From positions 1 through 32,509 of the forward strand of contig JAAXGO010000037.1 in assembly GCA_012267425.1 (NCBI GenBank): 32,509 nucleotides of DNA, read 5' to 3'. The stretch comes from Rhodothermales bacterium (GTDB taxonomy: Bacteria; Bacteroidota; Rhodothermia; Rhodothermales; Bin80). Position 1 is the first letter of the stretch; each line of letters starts with the position of its first letter. Both the position numbers and the translations under genes were made by a program. Shown here piece after piece: positions 25,055 to 32,509 of the stretch. Below the pieces are notes generated by a model. It saw nothing but the letters and a program-made list of their open reading frames with translations, was not told the DNA's origin and made no database searches.

Positions 25055-27457
25055 ATGGCAGGTATCGTCGGTCACCTTCTGATCATCACGGCGTTCGTAA
25101 GCGCCGCGTTAGCCGTCTTTGCGTTTTTTCGTGCGGCGGAATACGAAGCTGTTGACATCGCAGACTTCAAGCGCATCGGACGCTCGGCATGGACGGTAAT
25201 GACCGTGTGTCTCTTCGGCGCATGGGCGTTGATGATAGTGCTTCTTGCCACACACCAGTTCCAGTACAACTATGTGTGGGGCCATTCGTCGCGCGACTTG
25301 CCGTGGTATTTCCTGTTCTCGGCGTCTTGGGAAGGTCAGGAAGGCTCGTTCCTCCTCTGGATTATCCTCAACTGCATCGTCGGGCTGGCGCTCATCAAAT
25401 GGGCAGCACGCAGCTACGAAGCACCCGTCATGACGGTCGTCGCGTTATGCCAGGTTTTTTTGCTGTCGATGATCGTCGGACTCAAGTTTGGCTCCGTCCC
25501 GATCGGAGCTGCACCGTTTGCCACGCTCGCGGAAGCCAACCCAGATGCTCCGATTTTCCAGACGCTTCCGGGCTTCGTACCGGAAGACGGCACTGGACTT
25601 AACGACCTGCTCCAAAACTACTGGATGGTCATTCATCCGCCGATGTTGTTCGTCGGATTCGCGCTTCTCATTGTGCCGTTTGCTTTCGCCGTTGCGGCTC
25701 TCTGGAAAAAGCGGTACACGGAATGGGTGCGTCCTGCCCTGCCGTGGACACTCGCGGCCGTCATGTGCCTCGGGGTAGGCATTGCAATGGGAGGATACTG
25801 GGCCTATGAAACGCTCTCCTTCGGTGGCTTCTGGGCGTGGGATCCGGTCGAAAACTCTTCCTTCGTTCCATGGCTCACGGGCGTGGCCGCCATCCACCTG
25901 ATGCTCATCCAGCGAAAAGGAGGCATCGGCCACAAAGCAGCACTCTCTTTGTGCATTCTGCTCTACATGTTGGTCGTCTATTCGACATTTCTGACACGAA
26001 GTGGCATTCTCGGCGACGTGTCTGTGCACTCGTTCGTCGATCTCGGACTGTACAACCAGCTCCTTGTCTGGATTCTGTCGATGGGCGTTCTGGGCTTTGG
26101 CCTCCTCGCCTGGCGCTGGCGCGAGCTGCCGAAGGCGCAGAGGGAAGCCAAACCGTTGTCGCGCGAGTTCATGGTGTTTTGCGGTGCTACACTTCTCTGC
26201 GTGGTTGCGGCAGTCGTGATTCTAGGGACGAGCTCGCCGATTTTCGGACGCATATTCCGCGACAATCCGGCCACGGTACCGATCGAGTTCTATACCGACT
26301 GGACGCTGCCGCTGTCGGTCGGATTCGTGTTTCTGGCCGGTTTGGGGCAGCTCTTCTGGTGGAATAAGATGAGCATCGAGACCGTCAACCGCGTACTCAC
26401 GCTCCCGATGGCGCTCGCGGTGGTCTCGACACTTCTCATACTGCTGTTTACGCCGTTCATTGAGCTGTCACTGCACCTCGGTACCCCTAGTGGATTCTTT
26501 GCCGAATACGGCTTTGCACTCCAGCTGATGCTGCTTCTCTTTGCGGCTCTCTTCGCGTTTTTCGGCAATGCTGCTGTGCTTGTGCGGATAGCACGCGGCA
26601 ACCTGCGGTTGGCCGGCGGCGCGCTCGCCCACGTCGGTCTCGGAATCGCAATCATAGGCATCATCACCTCGGCAGGCTTTAGCAATCCGATCTCGAACGC
26701 ACCGCCCGGTTCAGATCGCGACAACTTCGTTCTTGAACGCGACAGACCTCTTGAGGTCGAAGGCTACCGCGTCATGTATGCGGGCACTGAGCCCGGTAAG
26801 CGCGGTCACACACGATTCGTACTCTCGTTCACAGATCCCCGCGGCCACGATTTTACGCTCAAGCCCGTGGCCTACAAATCAAATTCCGGGCAGTGGATTC
26901 AACATCCCGACCTGAAGCTGTTCGTCGAAAAGGACATCTTTGTCGCCGTCACGCCGCGCGAAATGGCAAATCCGGACGGCGCCGACGAAACGGTGCTCGC
27001 ACGCGGGGACAGCGTCCTGGTGGGCGACGGTGCGTTCAGCATCCGATTCGACGCGTTCGATACCACACCCGATCTTGAGCCGTTTTTGAGCGAAAGAGAA
27101 CGTGACCGCATTGAGATTGCCGTCGGGGCGCGTCTCACCGTGCGGCATGTCCCCAGTGGACGCGTGTCTGAACACGTTCCGCTGTATCTCATCGGCACCG
27201 ACCGCAGTGTCCGCACCCTCGCCGCTGAGCATACTGACATGCAAATCCGGTTTACGCGCATGCACGTCGAAACTGGAGAAATCACCCTTACTCTAACCGG
27301 CGTGGCAGGTCCCGACTGGGTGATCGTTCAGGCCTTCGAAAAGCCCGTCATCAGCCTCGTCTGGATCGGCATCATCCTGCTCACGCTCGGGTTTCTTCTG
27401 TCCGTTGTGCGCCGCATAAAAGACGTGCGCGTGAGCATGGAGCGCGGAGCGTTCTGA
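25055..27457 (+). CDS. ccmF: CcmF/NrfE-family cytochrome c haem lyase
   Basis: This 800-residue polytopic membrane protein has the tryptophan-rich WWD haem-handling motif WAWDPVENSSFVPW near residues 260-273. Other CcmF features are YVWGHSSRDLPWYFLFSASW and EGQEGSFLLW near residues 75-105, NDLLQNYWMVIHPPMLFVG, and STFLTRSGILGDVSVHSF. The last ~230 residues form a periplasmic domain (LEVEGYRVMYAG through EHTDMQIRFTRMH) before a final membrane span and the basic tail VRRIKDVRVSMERG. CcmF works in system I cytochrome c maturation, attaching haem to apocytochrome. No other ccm gene is in the window. Its stop codon abuts the stop of the convergent permease gene with no bases between. Confidence 0.92.
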   Translation: MAGIVGHLLIITAFVSAALAVFAFFRAAEYEAVDIADFKRIGRSAWTVMTVCLFGAWALMIVLLATHQFQYNYVWGHSSRDLPWYFLFSASWEGQEGSFLLWIILNCIVGLALIKWAARSYEAPVMTVVALCQVFLLSMIVGLKFGSVPIGAAPFATLAEANPDAPIFQTLPGFVPEDGTGLNDLLQNYWMVIHPPMLFVGFALLIVPFAFAVAALWKKRYTEWVRPALPWTLAAVMCLGVGIAMGGYWAYETLSFGGFWAWDPVENSSFVPWLTGVAAIHLMLIQRKGGIGHKAALSLCILLYMLVVYSTFLTRSGILGDVSVHSFVDLGLYNQLLVWILSMGVLGFGLLAWRWRELPKAQREAKPLSREFMVFCGATLLCVVAAVVILGTSSPIFGRIFRDNPATVPIEFYTDWTLPLSVGFVFLAGLGQLFWWNKMSIETVNRVLTLPMALAVVSTLLILLFTPFIELSLHLGTPSGFFAEYGFALQLMLLLFAALFAFFGNAAVLVRIARGNLRLAGGALAHVGLGIAIIGIITSAGFSNPISNAPPGSDRDNFVLERDRPLEVEGYRVMYAGTEPGKRGHTRFVLSFTDPRGHDFTLKPVAYKSNSGQWIQHPDLKLFVEKDIFVAVTPREMANPDGADETVLARGDSVLVGDGAFSIRFDAFDTTPDLEPFLSERERDRIEIAVGARLTVRHVPSGRVSEHVPLYLIGTDRSVRTLAAEHTDMQIRFTRMHVETGEITLTLTGVAGPDWVIVQAFEKPVISLVWIGIILLTLGFLLSVVRRIKDVRVSMERGAF

Positions 27458-28570
27458 TCAGTTGCCAACGACTGTCTCCCGTGCGAGCCTGCGTCCGGTA
27501 CTGGTCAGCTCCAGTTTGCCGTTCGTGCGCACAACGAGGGCTTTTTTCAGACTCTGTGCGACTACCCGCTCGGCGAAGGCGGCCGACCACTGGAGATGCT
27601 CCTGGAGATGATCAATGCGGCTCTCCCACTCAGCTTCCGGCAGTCCTTCGTGTTGGTGAAGATGAATTGTCAGCATCTTCTGTGCGAACGACCAACGCTG
27701 CCTATTCCTCCGCCGCCTCACCGCTATGACTCCCCGGTGTGGCGCAAACAGGAACGCGAGGCCGAAGAGTAGACCCACCACCGTCGCCATTGCTCCTGCA
27801 ATCGAGGCGTCAAGAATGTGTGCAAGCCAATATCCGGCAACGGCTCCGGTAGTACCAATTCCGACGCCCAGAATCATCATGCGGTCCAATTTGTCGGTAA
27901 GAAGATGTGCGGCGGCGGGCGGACCGACCATCAAAGCGACGACCAGGATGGAGCCAACCGCGTCGAACGCCGCCACCGCCGTCACCGATACGAGCGTCAT
28001 CAGGCCGTAGTGGAGGGCCGCCGGCATGAATCCCAGCGTCGCGGCAAGCGCCGCGTCGAACGTGGCGAGCTTGAGCTCCTTGTAGAAAACAAGAAGGAAC
28101 GTGACGTTGAGTACAGCTACGGTGCCCATGACCCAGAGCGCCCGGGGCCCCATGTCCATAGACCCTACGGTCCATCGATCGAAGGGCGCAAGTGCCAACT
28201 CACCCAGAAGGACGGCGTCGATATCAAGGTGCACGTCGCCGGCATACCGGCCAATCAGAATCACGCCGATGCTGAAAAGTGCCGGAAAGACGAGTCCGAT
28301 GGCGGCGTCTTCCTTGACGAGCCGAGTGCGGGTCACCACTTCGACGAGTGCGACGGTCACAACGCCCGTGAGCGCCGCGCCGACGATAAGAAGCGGCGAA
28401 GACAGCGACCCGGTAAGAAAAAAGGCGACCACGATGCCGGGCAGAATCGCATGGCTTATCGCGTCCGACATCATAGCCATCTGTCGGAGGATAAGGAACG
28501 TTCCAGGCAGCGCACACGCCGCCGCCACGACGAGAGCTACAAGCTGTATTTCGATCTGAAAATCAGTCAC
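27458..28570 (-). CDS. Metal ABC transporter permease with C-terminal winged-helix-like domain (second permease)
   Basis: This protein of 370 residues starts from GTG 28570, which overlaps the stop of the upstream permease by four bases (GTGA). A longer frame to 28645 would run 79 bases into that gene and is not favoured. Residues 1-~275 are an ABC-3/ZnuB-type membrane domain: LILRQMAMMSDAISHAILPG, LLGELALAPFDRW, FYKELKLATFDAALAATLG and SILVVALMVGPPAAAHLL. About residues 285-370 form a cytoplasmic tail that looks like a winged helix (KMLTIHLHQHEG, LQWSAAFAERVVAQSLKKAL, VVRTNGKLELTSTGRRLA). It should move zinc, manganese or iron inward with the ATPase at 29696-30436. Confidence 0.9.
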   Translation of the reverse strand: MTDFQIEIQLVALVVAAACALPGTFLILRQMAMMSDAISHAILPGIVVAFFLTGSLSSPLLIVGAALTGVVTVALVEVVTRTRLVKEDAAIGLVFPALFSIGVILIGRYAGDVHLDIDAVLLGELALAPFDRWTVGSMDMGPRALWVMGTVAVLNVTFLLVFYKELKLATFDAALAATLGFMPAALHYGLMTLVSVTAVAAFDAVGSILVVALMVGPPAAAHLLTDKLDRMMILGVGIGTTGAVAGYWLAHILDASIAGAMATVVGLLFGLAFLFAPHRGVIAVRRRRNRQRWSFAQKMLTIHLHQHEGLPEAEWESRIDHLQEHLQWSAAFAERVVAQSLKKALVVRTNGKLELTSTGRRLARETVVGN

Positions 28571-29691
28571 GGCTCGTCGCTTTTGGCTACAGTGTTCGTT
28601 AGGATACGTTTTGCCTCTTCGATCCCCGCTTCTGTAAGCGCCCATTCCGTTTGTGCCGTTTGTCGTACGAGTCCGCGATCGGCAAGCACCATGAGTCTGT
28701 GGCGCAGTCGCCCTGCGTGGGGGTGCATCGAGTCAATCGTCGCCTCCGCATGCGGATGATCCCGGTCTTCATGCTGCGCTGCGAGGGCGTAGAGATCAAG
28801 CAACACGGTCCCACGCCTGAGTTGGCGTCCGCGTCGCCGGTCGCGCACCATCCGCCACAGAATCCCACGATTGGGTGCACCGACAAAGGAGATGACGACG
28901 AGTACGCTGACACAAAGGACGATTGTTGGTCCTGTCGGCAACTTGGCCGTCCCGGCACTCAGCAGTGCTCCCACGACGCCGGAAAGAGCACCAAAGCCCA
29001 TAGAGAGAAAAACCATGATTCCAAGACGATCCGTCCACTGCCGAGCAGCCGCGGGTGGAGCGATGATCATCATGCTCATGAGAACAACGCCGACCGTCTG
29101 AAGGCCGATGACGATAGCTATGACGAGAAGTGTCGTGAGACCGATGTCGAGGCTCCGTATCGGAAGCTGCAGACTCCGCCCGAAATCCACGTCGAACGAA
29201 AGCAACTTAAACTCCTTCCAAAACACCATGGTGGTGAGAAGTACCAGGCCTCCCAGTGCGGCCATGGTTACGAGGTCGCGTTCAACGAGCGAAGCGGCTT
29301 GCCCGAACAGGAACGTATCTAGTCCCGCCTGATTGGCATCCGGCATTTTCTGGATGACGGTAAGTAGCACGAGCCCGACGCCGAAGAACACGCTCAGCAT
29401 GAGGGCAAGCGTCGCATCATACTTGATGCGTGATACCTCGGTAACGGCCATTACCATCAGCGTGCAAAGCCATCCGGTCAAAGCCGCTCCAACCATGAGC
29501 GCCAATGGCAACTTGCTGCCTGTGAGCATAAAAGCCAAGGCAATCCCGGGAAGAGCTGCGTGGGAAATTGCATCCCCGAGAAGGCTCTGCCTCCTGAGTA
29601 CGGCGAAGGTCCCGAGTGCACCACTGACCGCACCCAAAAGCGCGGCTGCGAGTGCCACGGTTCGCAGTGTATAGTCGGTAAACAGCTCCAT
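28567..29691 (-). CDS. Metal ABC transporter permease with C-terminal winged-helix-like domain (first permease)
   Basis: This 374-residue protein has an ABC-3 family membrane domain at residues 1-~280: FAVLRRQSLLGDAISHAALPG, DTFLFGQAASL, FWKEFKLLSFDVDFGRSLG-like segment and VVLMSMMIIAPPAAARQWTD. The last ~90 residues are soluble, beginning with VRDRRRGRQLRRGTVLLDLY. They carry a winged-helix-like pattern (HAGRLRHRLMVLADRGLVR, then QTEWALTEAGIEEAKRIL), similar in layout to the tail of the second permease. It starts four bases after the ATPase stop and overlaps the second permease start (GTGA). Two different permeases would form a heterodimeric channel. Confidence 0.91.
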   Translation of the reverse strand: MELFTDYTLRTVALAAALLGAVSGALGTFAVLRRQSLLGDAISHAALPGIALAFMLTGSKLPLALMVGAALTGWLCTLMVMAVTEVSRIKYDATLALMLSVFFGVGLVLLTVIQKMPDANQAGLDTFLFGQAASLVERDLVTMAALGGLVLLTTMVFWKEFKLLSFDVDFGRSLQLPIRSLDIGLTTLLVIAIVIGLQTVGVVLMSMMIIAPPAAARQWTDRLGIMVFLSMGFGALSGVVGALLSAGTAKLPTGPTIVLCVSVLVVISFVGAPNRGILWRMVRDRRRGRQLRRGTVLLDLYALAAQHEDRDHPHAEATIDSMHPHAGRLRHRLMVLADRGLVRQTAQTEWALTEAGIEEAKRILTNTVAKSDEP

Positions 29692-29695
29692 TACG

Positions 29696-30436
29696 CTACG
29701 CGGAGGTCGTCGCCTTCAAAAACGCCACGCGGCCGCCGTAGGTAAGACGCAGGTTTTCGTCGGTAAACACTTCGGCAACGGGCCCGCTGGCGATCCGGCG
29801 CACGTTAAGCAGCATCACCTGATCGAAATATTCGCCGACGGTCTGCAGATCGTGGTGCACGACGATGACCGTCTTTCCGCGCTTTCGGAGCGCTCGTAAG
29901 AGATCGATGATCGCACGCTCGGTCGTAGCATCGACGCCCTGAAGCGGCTCGTCCATGAAATACACCGCTGCGTCGTGCACAAGTGCGCGGGCGAGAAACA
30001 CGCGCTGCTGCTGTCCGCCGGACAGTTGGCTGATCTGGCGTGCGGCAAGCGAATCCATGCCTACTTGCTGTAGGGCATCCATTGCGAGGACTCGCTCCTT
30101 GCGCCCGGGACGTTTGAACCAGCCAAGTTTGCCGTACAGCCCCATCAGGACCACGTCGAGAACGCTGGTGGGAAAATCCCAATCCACGCTCCCACGCTGT
30201 GGTACGTAGCCTACGGCCTGTCGCCCCTTCGTGTACGGCTCCCCGAACAGCAAAACCTGGCCCGCAGACGCAGGGACGAGCGACAGAATCGACTTAATCA
30301 GCGTCGTTTTGCCCGCTCCATTGGGACCAACAATCGCCATCAGCACGCCTTGGGGCACCGTCAAATCGATGTCCCACAGAACCGGGTGGTCGCGGTAGGC
30401 GACCGTGAGGTCGCTGACTTCAATCGCCGGCTGCAT
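29696..30436 (-). CDS. Metal ABC transporter ATP-binding protein
   Basis: This protein of 246 residues starts from ATG 30436, giving [20 protein letters not shown]. It has Walker [10 protein letters not shown] (37-45), the Q-loop at [15 protein letters not shown], the signature LSGGQQQR (138-145), Walker B VYFMDEP with the catalytic glutamate (Glu163), and the H-loop VVHHDL. The [18 protein letters not shown] stretch is typical of the Mn/Zn/Fe (ZnuC/MntA/TroB) branch. It energises metal uptake with the two permeases that follow. It overlaps the end of the binding-protein gene by 17 bases, so the operon is compact. The frame extends upstream to 30511, but those residues do not match the family. 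Confidence 0.95.
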   Translation of the reverse strand: MQPAIEVSDLTVAYRDHPVLWDIDLTVPQGVLMAIVGPNGAGKTTLIKSILSLVPASAGQVLLFGEPYTKGRQAVGYVPQRGSVDWDFPTSVLDVVLMGLYGKLGWFKRPGRKERVLAMDALQQVGMDSLAARQISQLSGGQQQRVFLARALVHDAAVYFMDEPLQGVDATTERAIIDLLRALRKRGKTVIVVHHDLQTVGEYFDQVMLLNVRRIASGPVAEVFTDENLRLTYGGRVAFLKATTSA

Positions 30437-31385
30437 CGCCTCGTGTTTCGAGCAAAGCGTCGACGATCGTGTCGACGTTGTGGCGGACCATCGAGAGGTA
30501 TGTCGCAGCATCCGACGCAGGACCTCCTAAGGCATCGCCGTAGAGCGTTCCACCTATTGCCACCTCAAAGCCTCGGGCCCGAACGGCTTCCCGAACCGCT
30601 TCGATGCCTCTCGGCGACACCGACGATTCTATAAACATGGCAGGAATGCGACGCGAGGCTACCATTGCCGCGACGTCCTGTACGTCCGCCGTCCCTGCTT
30701 CGGTGGCCGTCGAGATTCCCTGCAGTCCACGTACCTCAAAGCCGTACGCCAGCCCGAAATACCCGAATGCGTCGTGCGACGTAACGAGCACCCGCAATGC
30801 CTCCGGTACTGATTCGGCCTGCTCGAGAACGTAGCGATGGGCCGCTTCCAGCTCTACCACGTACGCAGCTGTATTGGCGGCATACGTGTCGGCATGGACC
30901 GGGTCCAATGTAGCAAAGTACCTTTCCGTTGCACGCGCCACGCGCATCCAAAGCGTCACGTCAAACCAAACGTGCGGGTCAAAATTGCCCTGAAACAACT
31001 CCGACTCCCTGAGACTACTCTGTAGAGCTGTGTCCTCGGCTACGGCCAGCGTCGGGATGCCGCGCCCCCGCATTTGCTCAAACACCTCCGTCATTTTGCC
31101 CTCCAGGTGGAGCCCGTTGTACACGACAACGTCGGCTTCGGCCATCCGCGTCACGTCGCCAGCACTCGCCTTGAAGAGGTGCGGATCAACGCCCGGCCCC
31201 ATCAGCGAATGCACTTCAAGCCGTCCCTCACCGACCCTCGACACGAGGTCAGCAACGATATTCGTTGTTGCTACGACCCGGATCGCCCGAGAGGAAAAAT
31301 CCACCTTCGAATCCTCCGGATTCGGCTGCCGGCACCCCGAAACGAGGAGCACTACACAGGCAAGGATGAGACTGAGTCGGGTCAT
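30420..31385 (-). CDS. Metal-binding lipoprotein of the ABC transporter (ZnuA/TroA family)
   Basis: This protein of 321 residues starts from ATG 31385; an upstream TTG at 31394 is less likely. The signal peptide ends in the lipobox LLVSGC (Cys18). The family's four metal ligands appear to be His69 (GVDPHLF), His138 (FDPHVWFD), His204 (TSHDAFGYF) and Asp284 (LYGDALGGP). Three His plus one Asp is the TroA/zinc-type set, whereas manganese-specific PsaA/MntC proteins usually have Glu at the third position. The His-rich loop of classical ZnuA is absent. Zinc is therefore favoured, with manganese possible. It is the first gene of the operon, directly behind a palindromic operator-like site. Confidence 0.92.
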   Translation of the reverse strand: MTRLSLILACVVLLVSGCRQPNPEDSKVDFSSRAIRVVATTNIVADLVSRVGEGRLEVHSLMGPGVDPHLFKASAGDVTRMAEADVVVYNGLHLEGKMTEVFEQMRGRGIPTLAVAEDTALQSSLRESELFQGNFDPHVWFDVTLWMRVARATERYFATLDPVHADTYAANTAAYVVELEAAHRYVLEQAESVPEALRVLVTSHDAFGYFGLAYGFEVRGLQGISTATEAGTADVQDVAAMVASRRIPAMFIESSVSPRGIEAVREAVRARGFEVAIGGTLYGDALGGPASDAATYLSMVRHNVDTIVDALLETRGDAAGD

Positions 31386-31396
31386 GGTGCACAAAA

Positions 31397-31410
31397 TTAG
31401 TCATGACTAA
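31397..31410. promoter_or_regulatory. Perfect 14-base palindrome, candidate metalloregulator operator
   Basis: TTAGTCATGACTAA is a perfect palindrome ending 11 bases ahead of the binding-protein start, overlapping the predicted -7 element. Its TTAG...CTAA arms resemble operators of DtxR/MntR-type metal repressors. Repression when metal is plentiful is the natural reading. Confidence 0.65.
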
Positions 31411-31439
31411 AAATAATATTTGTTTCAGAAAACAACAAA
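31408..31439 (-). promoter_or_regulatory. Candidate Bacteroidota-type promoter of the metal uptake operon
   Basis: Read on the minus strand, TTTG (31436-31439) is followed after 20 bases by TATTTTTA (31408-31415). This is close to the Bacteroidota primary-sigma consensus of TTTG at -33 and TAnnTTTG at -7, with a one-base difference. The element sits in the most AT-rich patch of the window and abuts the palindrome at 31397-31410. Confidence 0.45.
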
Positions 31440-31515
31440 ATTGGCAAATTTTCTCAAGTCGCCGCTAGTGTATATTAGCTTCAAGCAAGTTCCAGATTCC
31501 AGACACGATAGGCTT

Positions 31516-32509
31516 ATGGACAGGTCCAGGATTCTTGCCCATGTGCTCCTTATCGTCGTCGCGATCTCTGCGGGCCTGACGGTGCAGGCACAGGCACAGG
31601 TGACGATTCGCGGCACGGTAACAGCCTCGGATACAGGCGCTCCGCTTGCGGGCGTGAACGTCTTGATCCACGGCACCTCGCGCGGTACGACTACCGATTT
31701 CTCGGGGGGCTTCTCGATAGAGGTTGATATGGCCAGCGACATTCTGGACTTTTCATTCGTGGGATATCGATCGAGGCACATTAGGCCGGTGGCGGGCAGC
31801 ACGACGCTAGATGTCACATTGGAACCGAGCGTTTTTGGGCTCAGCGACCTTGTCGTGGTCGGCTCACGGCGGCTTCCTCGCCTCGTCAAGGACTCTGTCG
31901 TTCCCATCGACGTGCTCAGCGCGCAGGATCTCGCTACAACCTCTAGCTACGACATCGATGACGTGCTCCGAGCTCAGATTCCGTCGTACAACGTGCAACG
32001 GCACACCATCGACGGAGAGGCGACGTTCGTACGTCCTATGACTCTCAGAGGCTTGCCGGCTGATAATGTCATCGTACTTGTTAATGGCAAGCGAAGACAC
32101 CGCTCTGCGTCCATTGCGCAACACGGCATGGCACTAAATCAAGGAGCGCAGGGTCCGGACCTCAATTTGATTCCGTCCATCGCCCTTAAGCAAGTAGAGC
32201 TTTTGCGGGACGGTGCATCCGCGCAATACGGTGCGGATGCTGTCGCTGGCGTATTCAACTTCCTGCTGCGCGACGCCTCGGACGGTATACACGTACGCAT
32301 GCAGAGCGGGCAATATTTCGAAGGTGACGGAGAATTCGTCAAGGTGGCCGCTAATGCCGGGCTTCCGCTAACGCACCACGGCTTTTTGAATCTGAGTCTC
32401 GAATACCAGAACGCAGCTCCAACCAGTCGCAGCGAGCAGCGTGCCGATGCAGCCTTGTTGGCGTCACGCGACTATCCGGTAGCCAATCCGGCCCAGATCT
32501 GGGGCAACC
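31516..32509 (+). CDS. TonB-dependent receptor with carboxypeptidase-regulatory-like N-terminus (3' end missing)
   Basis: The first 331 residues are visible and the frame is open at the right edge. A signal peptide (LLIVVAISAGLTV, cleavage near VQA-QA) is followed by a carboxypeptidase-regulatory-like domain at about 29-105: IRGTVTASDTGAPLAGVNVL, GTSRGTTTDFSGGFSI and FSFVGYRSR, which is the usual Bacteroidota arrangement. The plug domain begins near VVVGSRR and holds TLRGLPADNVIVLVNGKRRH and VELLRDGASAQYGADAVAGV; barrel strands start after about residue 255. It imports a ligand across the outer membrane using TonB. It is divergent from the metal ABC operon, so a metal chelate is a reasonable but unproven substrate. 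Confidence 0.93.
   Translation, partial: MDRSRILAHVLLIVVAISAGLTVQAQAQVTIRGTVTASDTGAPLAGVNVLIHGTSRGTTTDFSGGFSIEVDMASDILDFSFVGYRSRHIRPVAGSTTLDVTLEPSVFGLSDLVVVGSRRLPRLVKDSVVPIDVLSAQDLATTSSYDIDDVLRAQIPSYNVQRHTIDGEATFVRPMTLRGLPADNVIVLVNGKRRHRSASIAQHGMALNQGAQGPDLNLIPSIALKQVELLRDGASAQYGADAVAGVFNFLLRDASDGIHVRMQSGQYFEGDGEFVKVAANAGLPLTHHGFLNLSLEYQNAAPTSRSEQRADAALLASRDYPVANPAQIWGN

Noticed and set aside
31471-31478. TATATTAG as a promoter -7 element for the TonB receptor
   Set aside because: It matches TAnnTTTG in part, but no convincing TTTG lies at the right distance upstream, so it was not listed as a feature.
1-32509. Defence systems, CRISPR arrays, mobile elements, tRNA or rRNA genes
   Set aside because: No direct repeat array, transposase, integrase, restriction, toxin-antitoxin or nuclease signature was seen on either strand, and gaps between genes are too short to hide one.

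Overview
The window reads as an accessory-rich stretch of a Gram-negative chromosome. Moderately high GC, a TonB receptor with a carboxypeptidase-regulatory N-terminus, an FG-GAP/choice-of-anchor B protein, Mpl, a TIGR02757 protein and a possible Bacteroidota-style promoter (TTTG, 20 nt, TATTTTTA) suggest the Bacteroidota/Rhodothermota group. This assignment is an inference; there is no rRNA or other phylogenetic marker in the window. I found 22 protein-coding genes (the first and last cut by the window edges), no tRNA, rRNA, CRISPR array or insertion sequence, and no intergenic gap above about 170 bases.

Region 1 (1-3067): the end of a large exported beta-propeller protein, then a small exported helical-repeat protein closed by a strong intrinsic terminator.

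Region 2 (3081-15978): a surface-glycan precursor locus. The plus strand carries a tightly coupled acetyltransferase, aminotransferase and NAD-dependent oxidoreductase, the WbpD/WbpE/WbpB trio of UDP-2,3-diacetamido-glucuronate synthesis, followed by a TIGR02757 protein, a membrane-anchored GT2 glycosyltransferase and a methyltransferase. Converging on it, the minus strand carries UDP-glucose dehydrogenase, an SLC13-type anion transporter, a fused ATP sulfurylase-APS kinase, and a WbpA-type UDP-GlcNAc dehydrogenase. A divergent manC supplies GDP-mannose. Together they would supply UDP-GlcA, UDP-GlcNAcA derivatives, GDP-Man and the sulfate donor PAPS, so an acidic and perhaps sulfated polysaccharide is a reasonable inference, although no sulfotransferase, polymerase or flippase lies in the window.

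Region 3 (16029-23453): a TetR regulator followed by a complete tripartite RND efflux operon (TolC, lipoprotein adaptor, permease). The permease is about 300 residues longer than usual because of a membrane-embedded insertion, and a 35-base nested dyad lies just ahead of tetR.

Region 4 (23527-27457): mpl (peptidoglycan recycling) and a CcmF-family cytochrome c haem lyase.

Region 5 (27458-32509): a minus-strand metal ABC uptake operon (binding protein, ATPase, two permeases that each end in a winged-helix-like tail), divergent from a TonB-dependent receptor. A perfect 14-base palindrome sits between them, next to the binding-protein start. The best candidates for something new are the enlarged RND permease and the permeases with DNA-binding-like tails. 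I did not see a recognisable defence system or an obviously unprecedented gene cluster.
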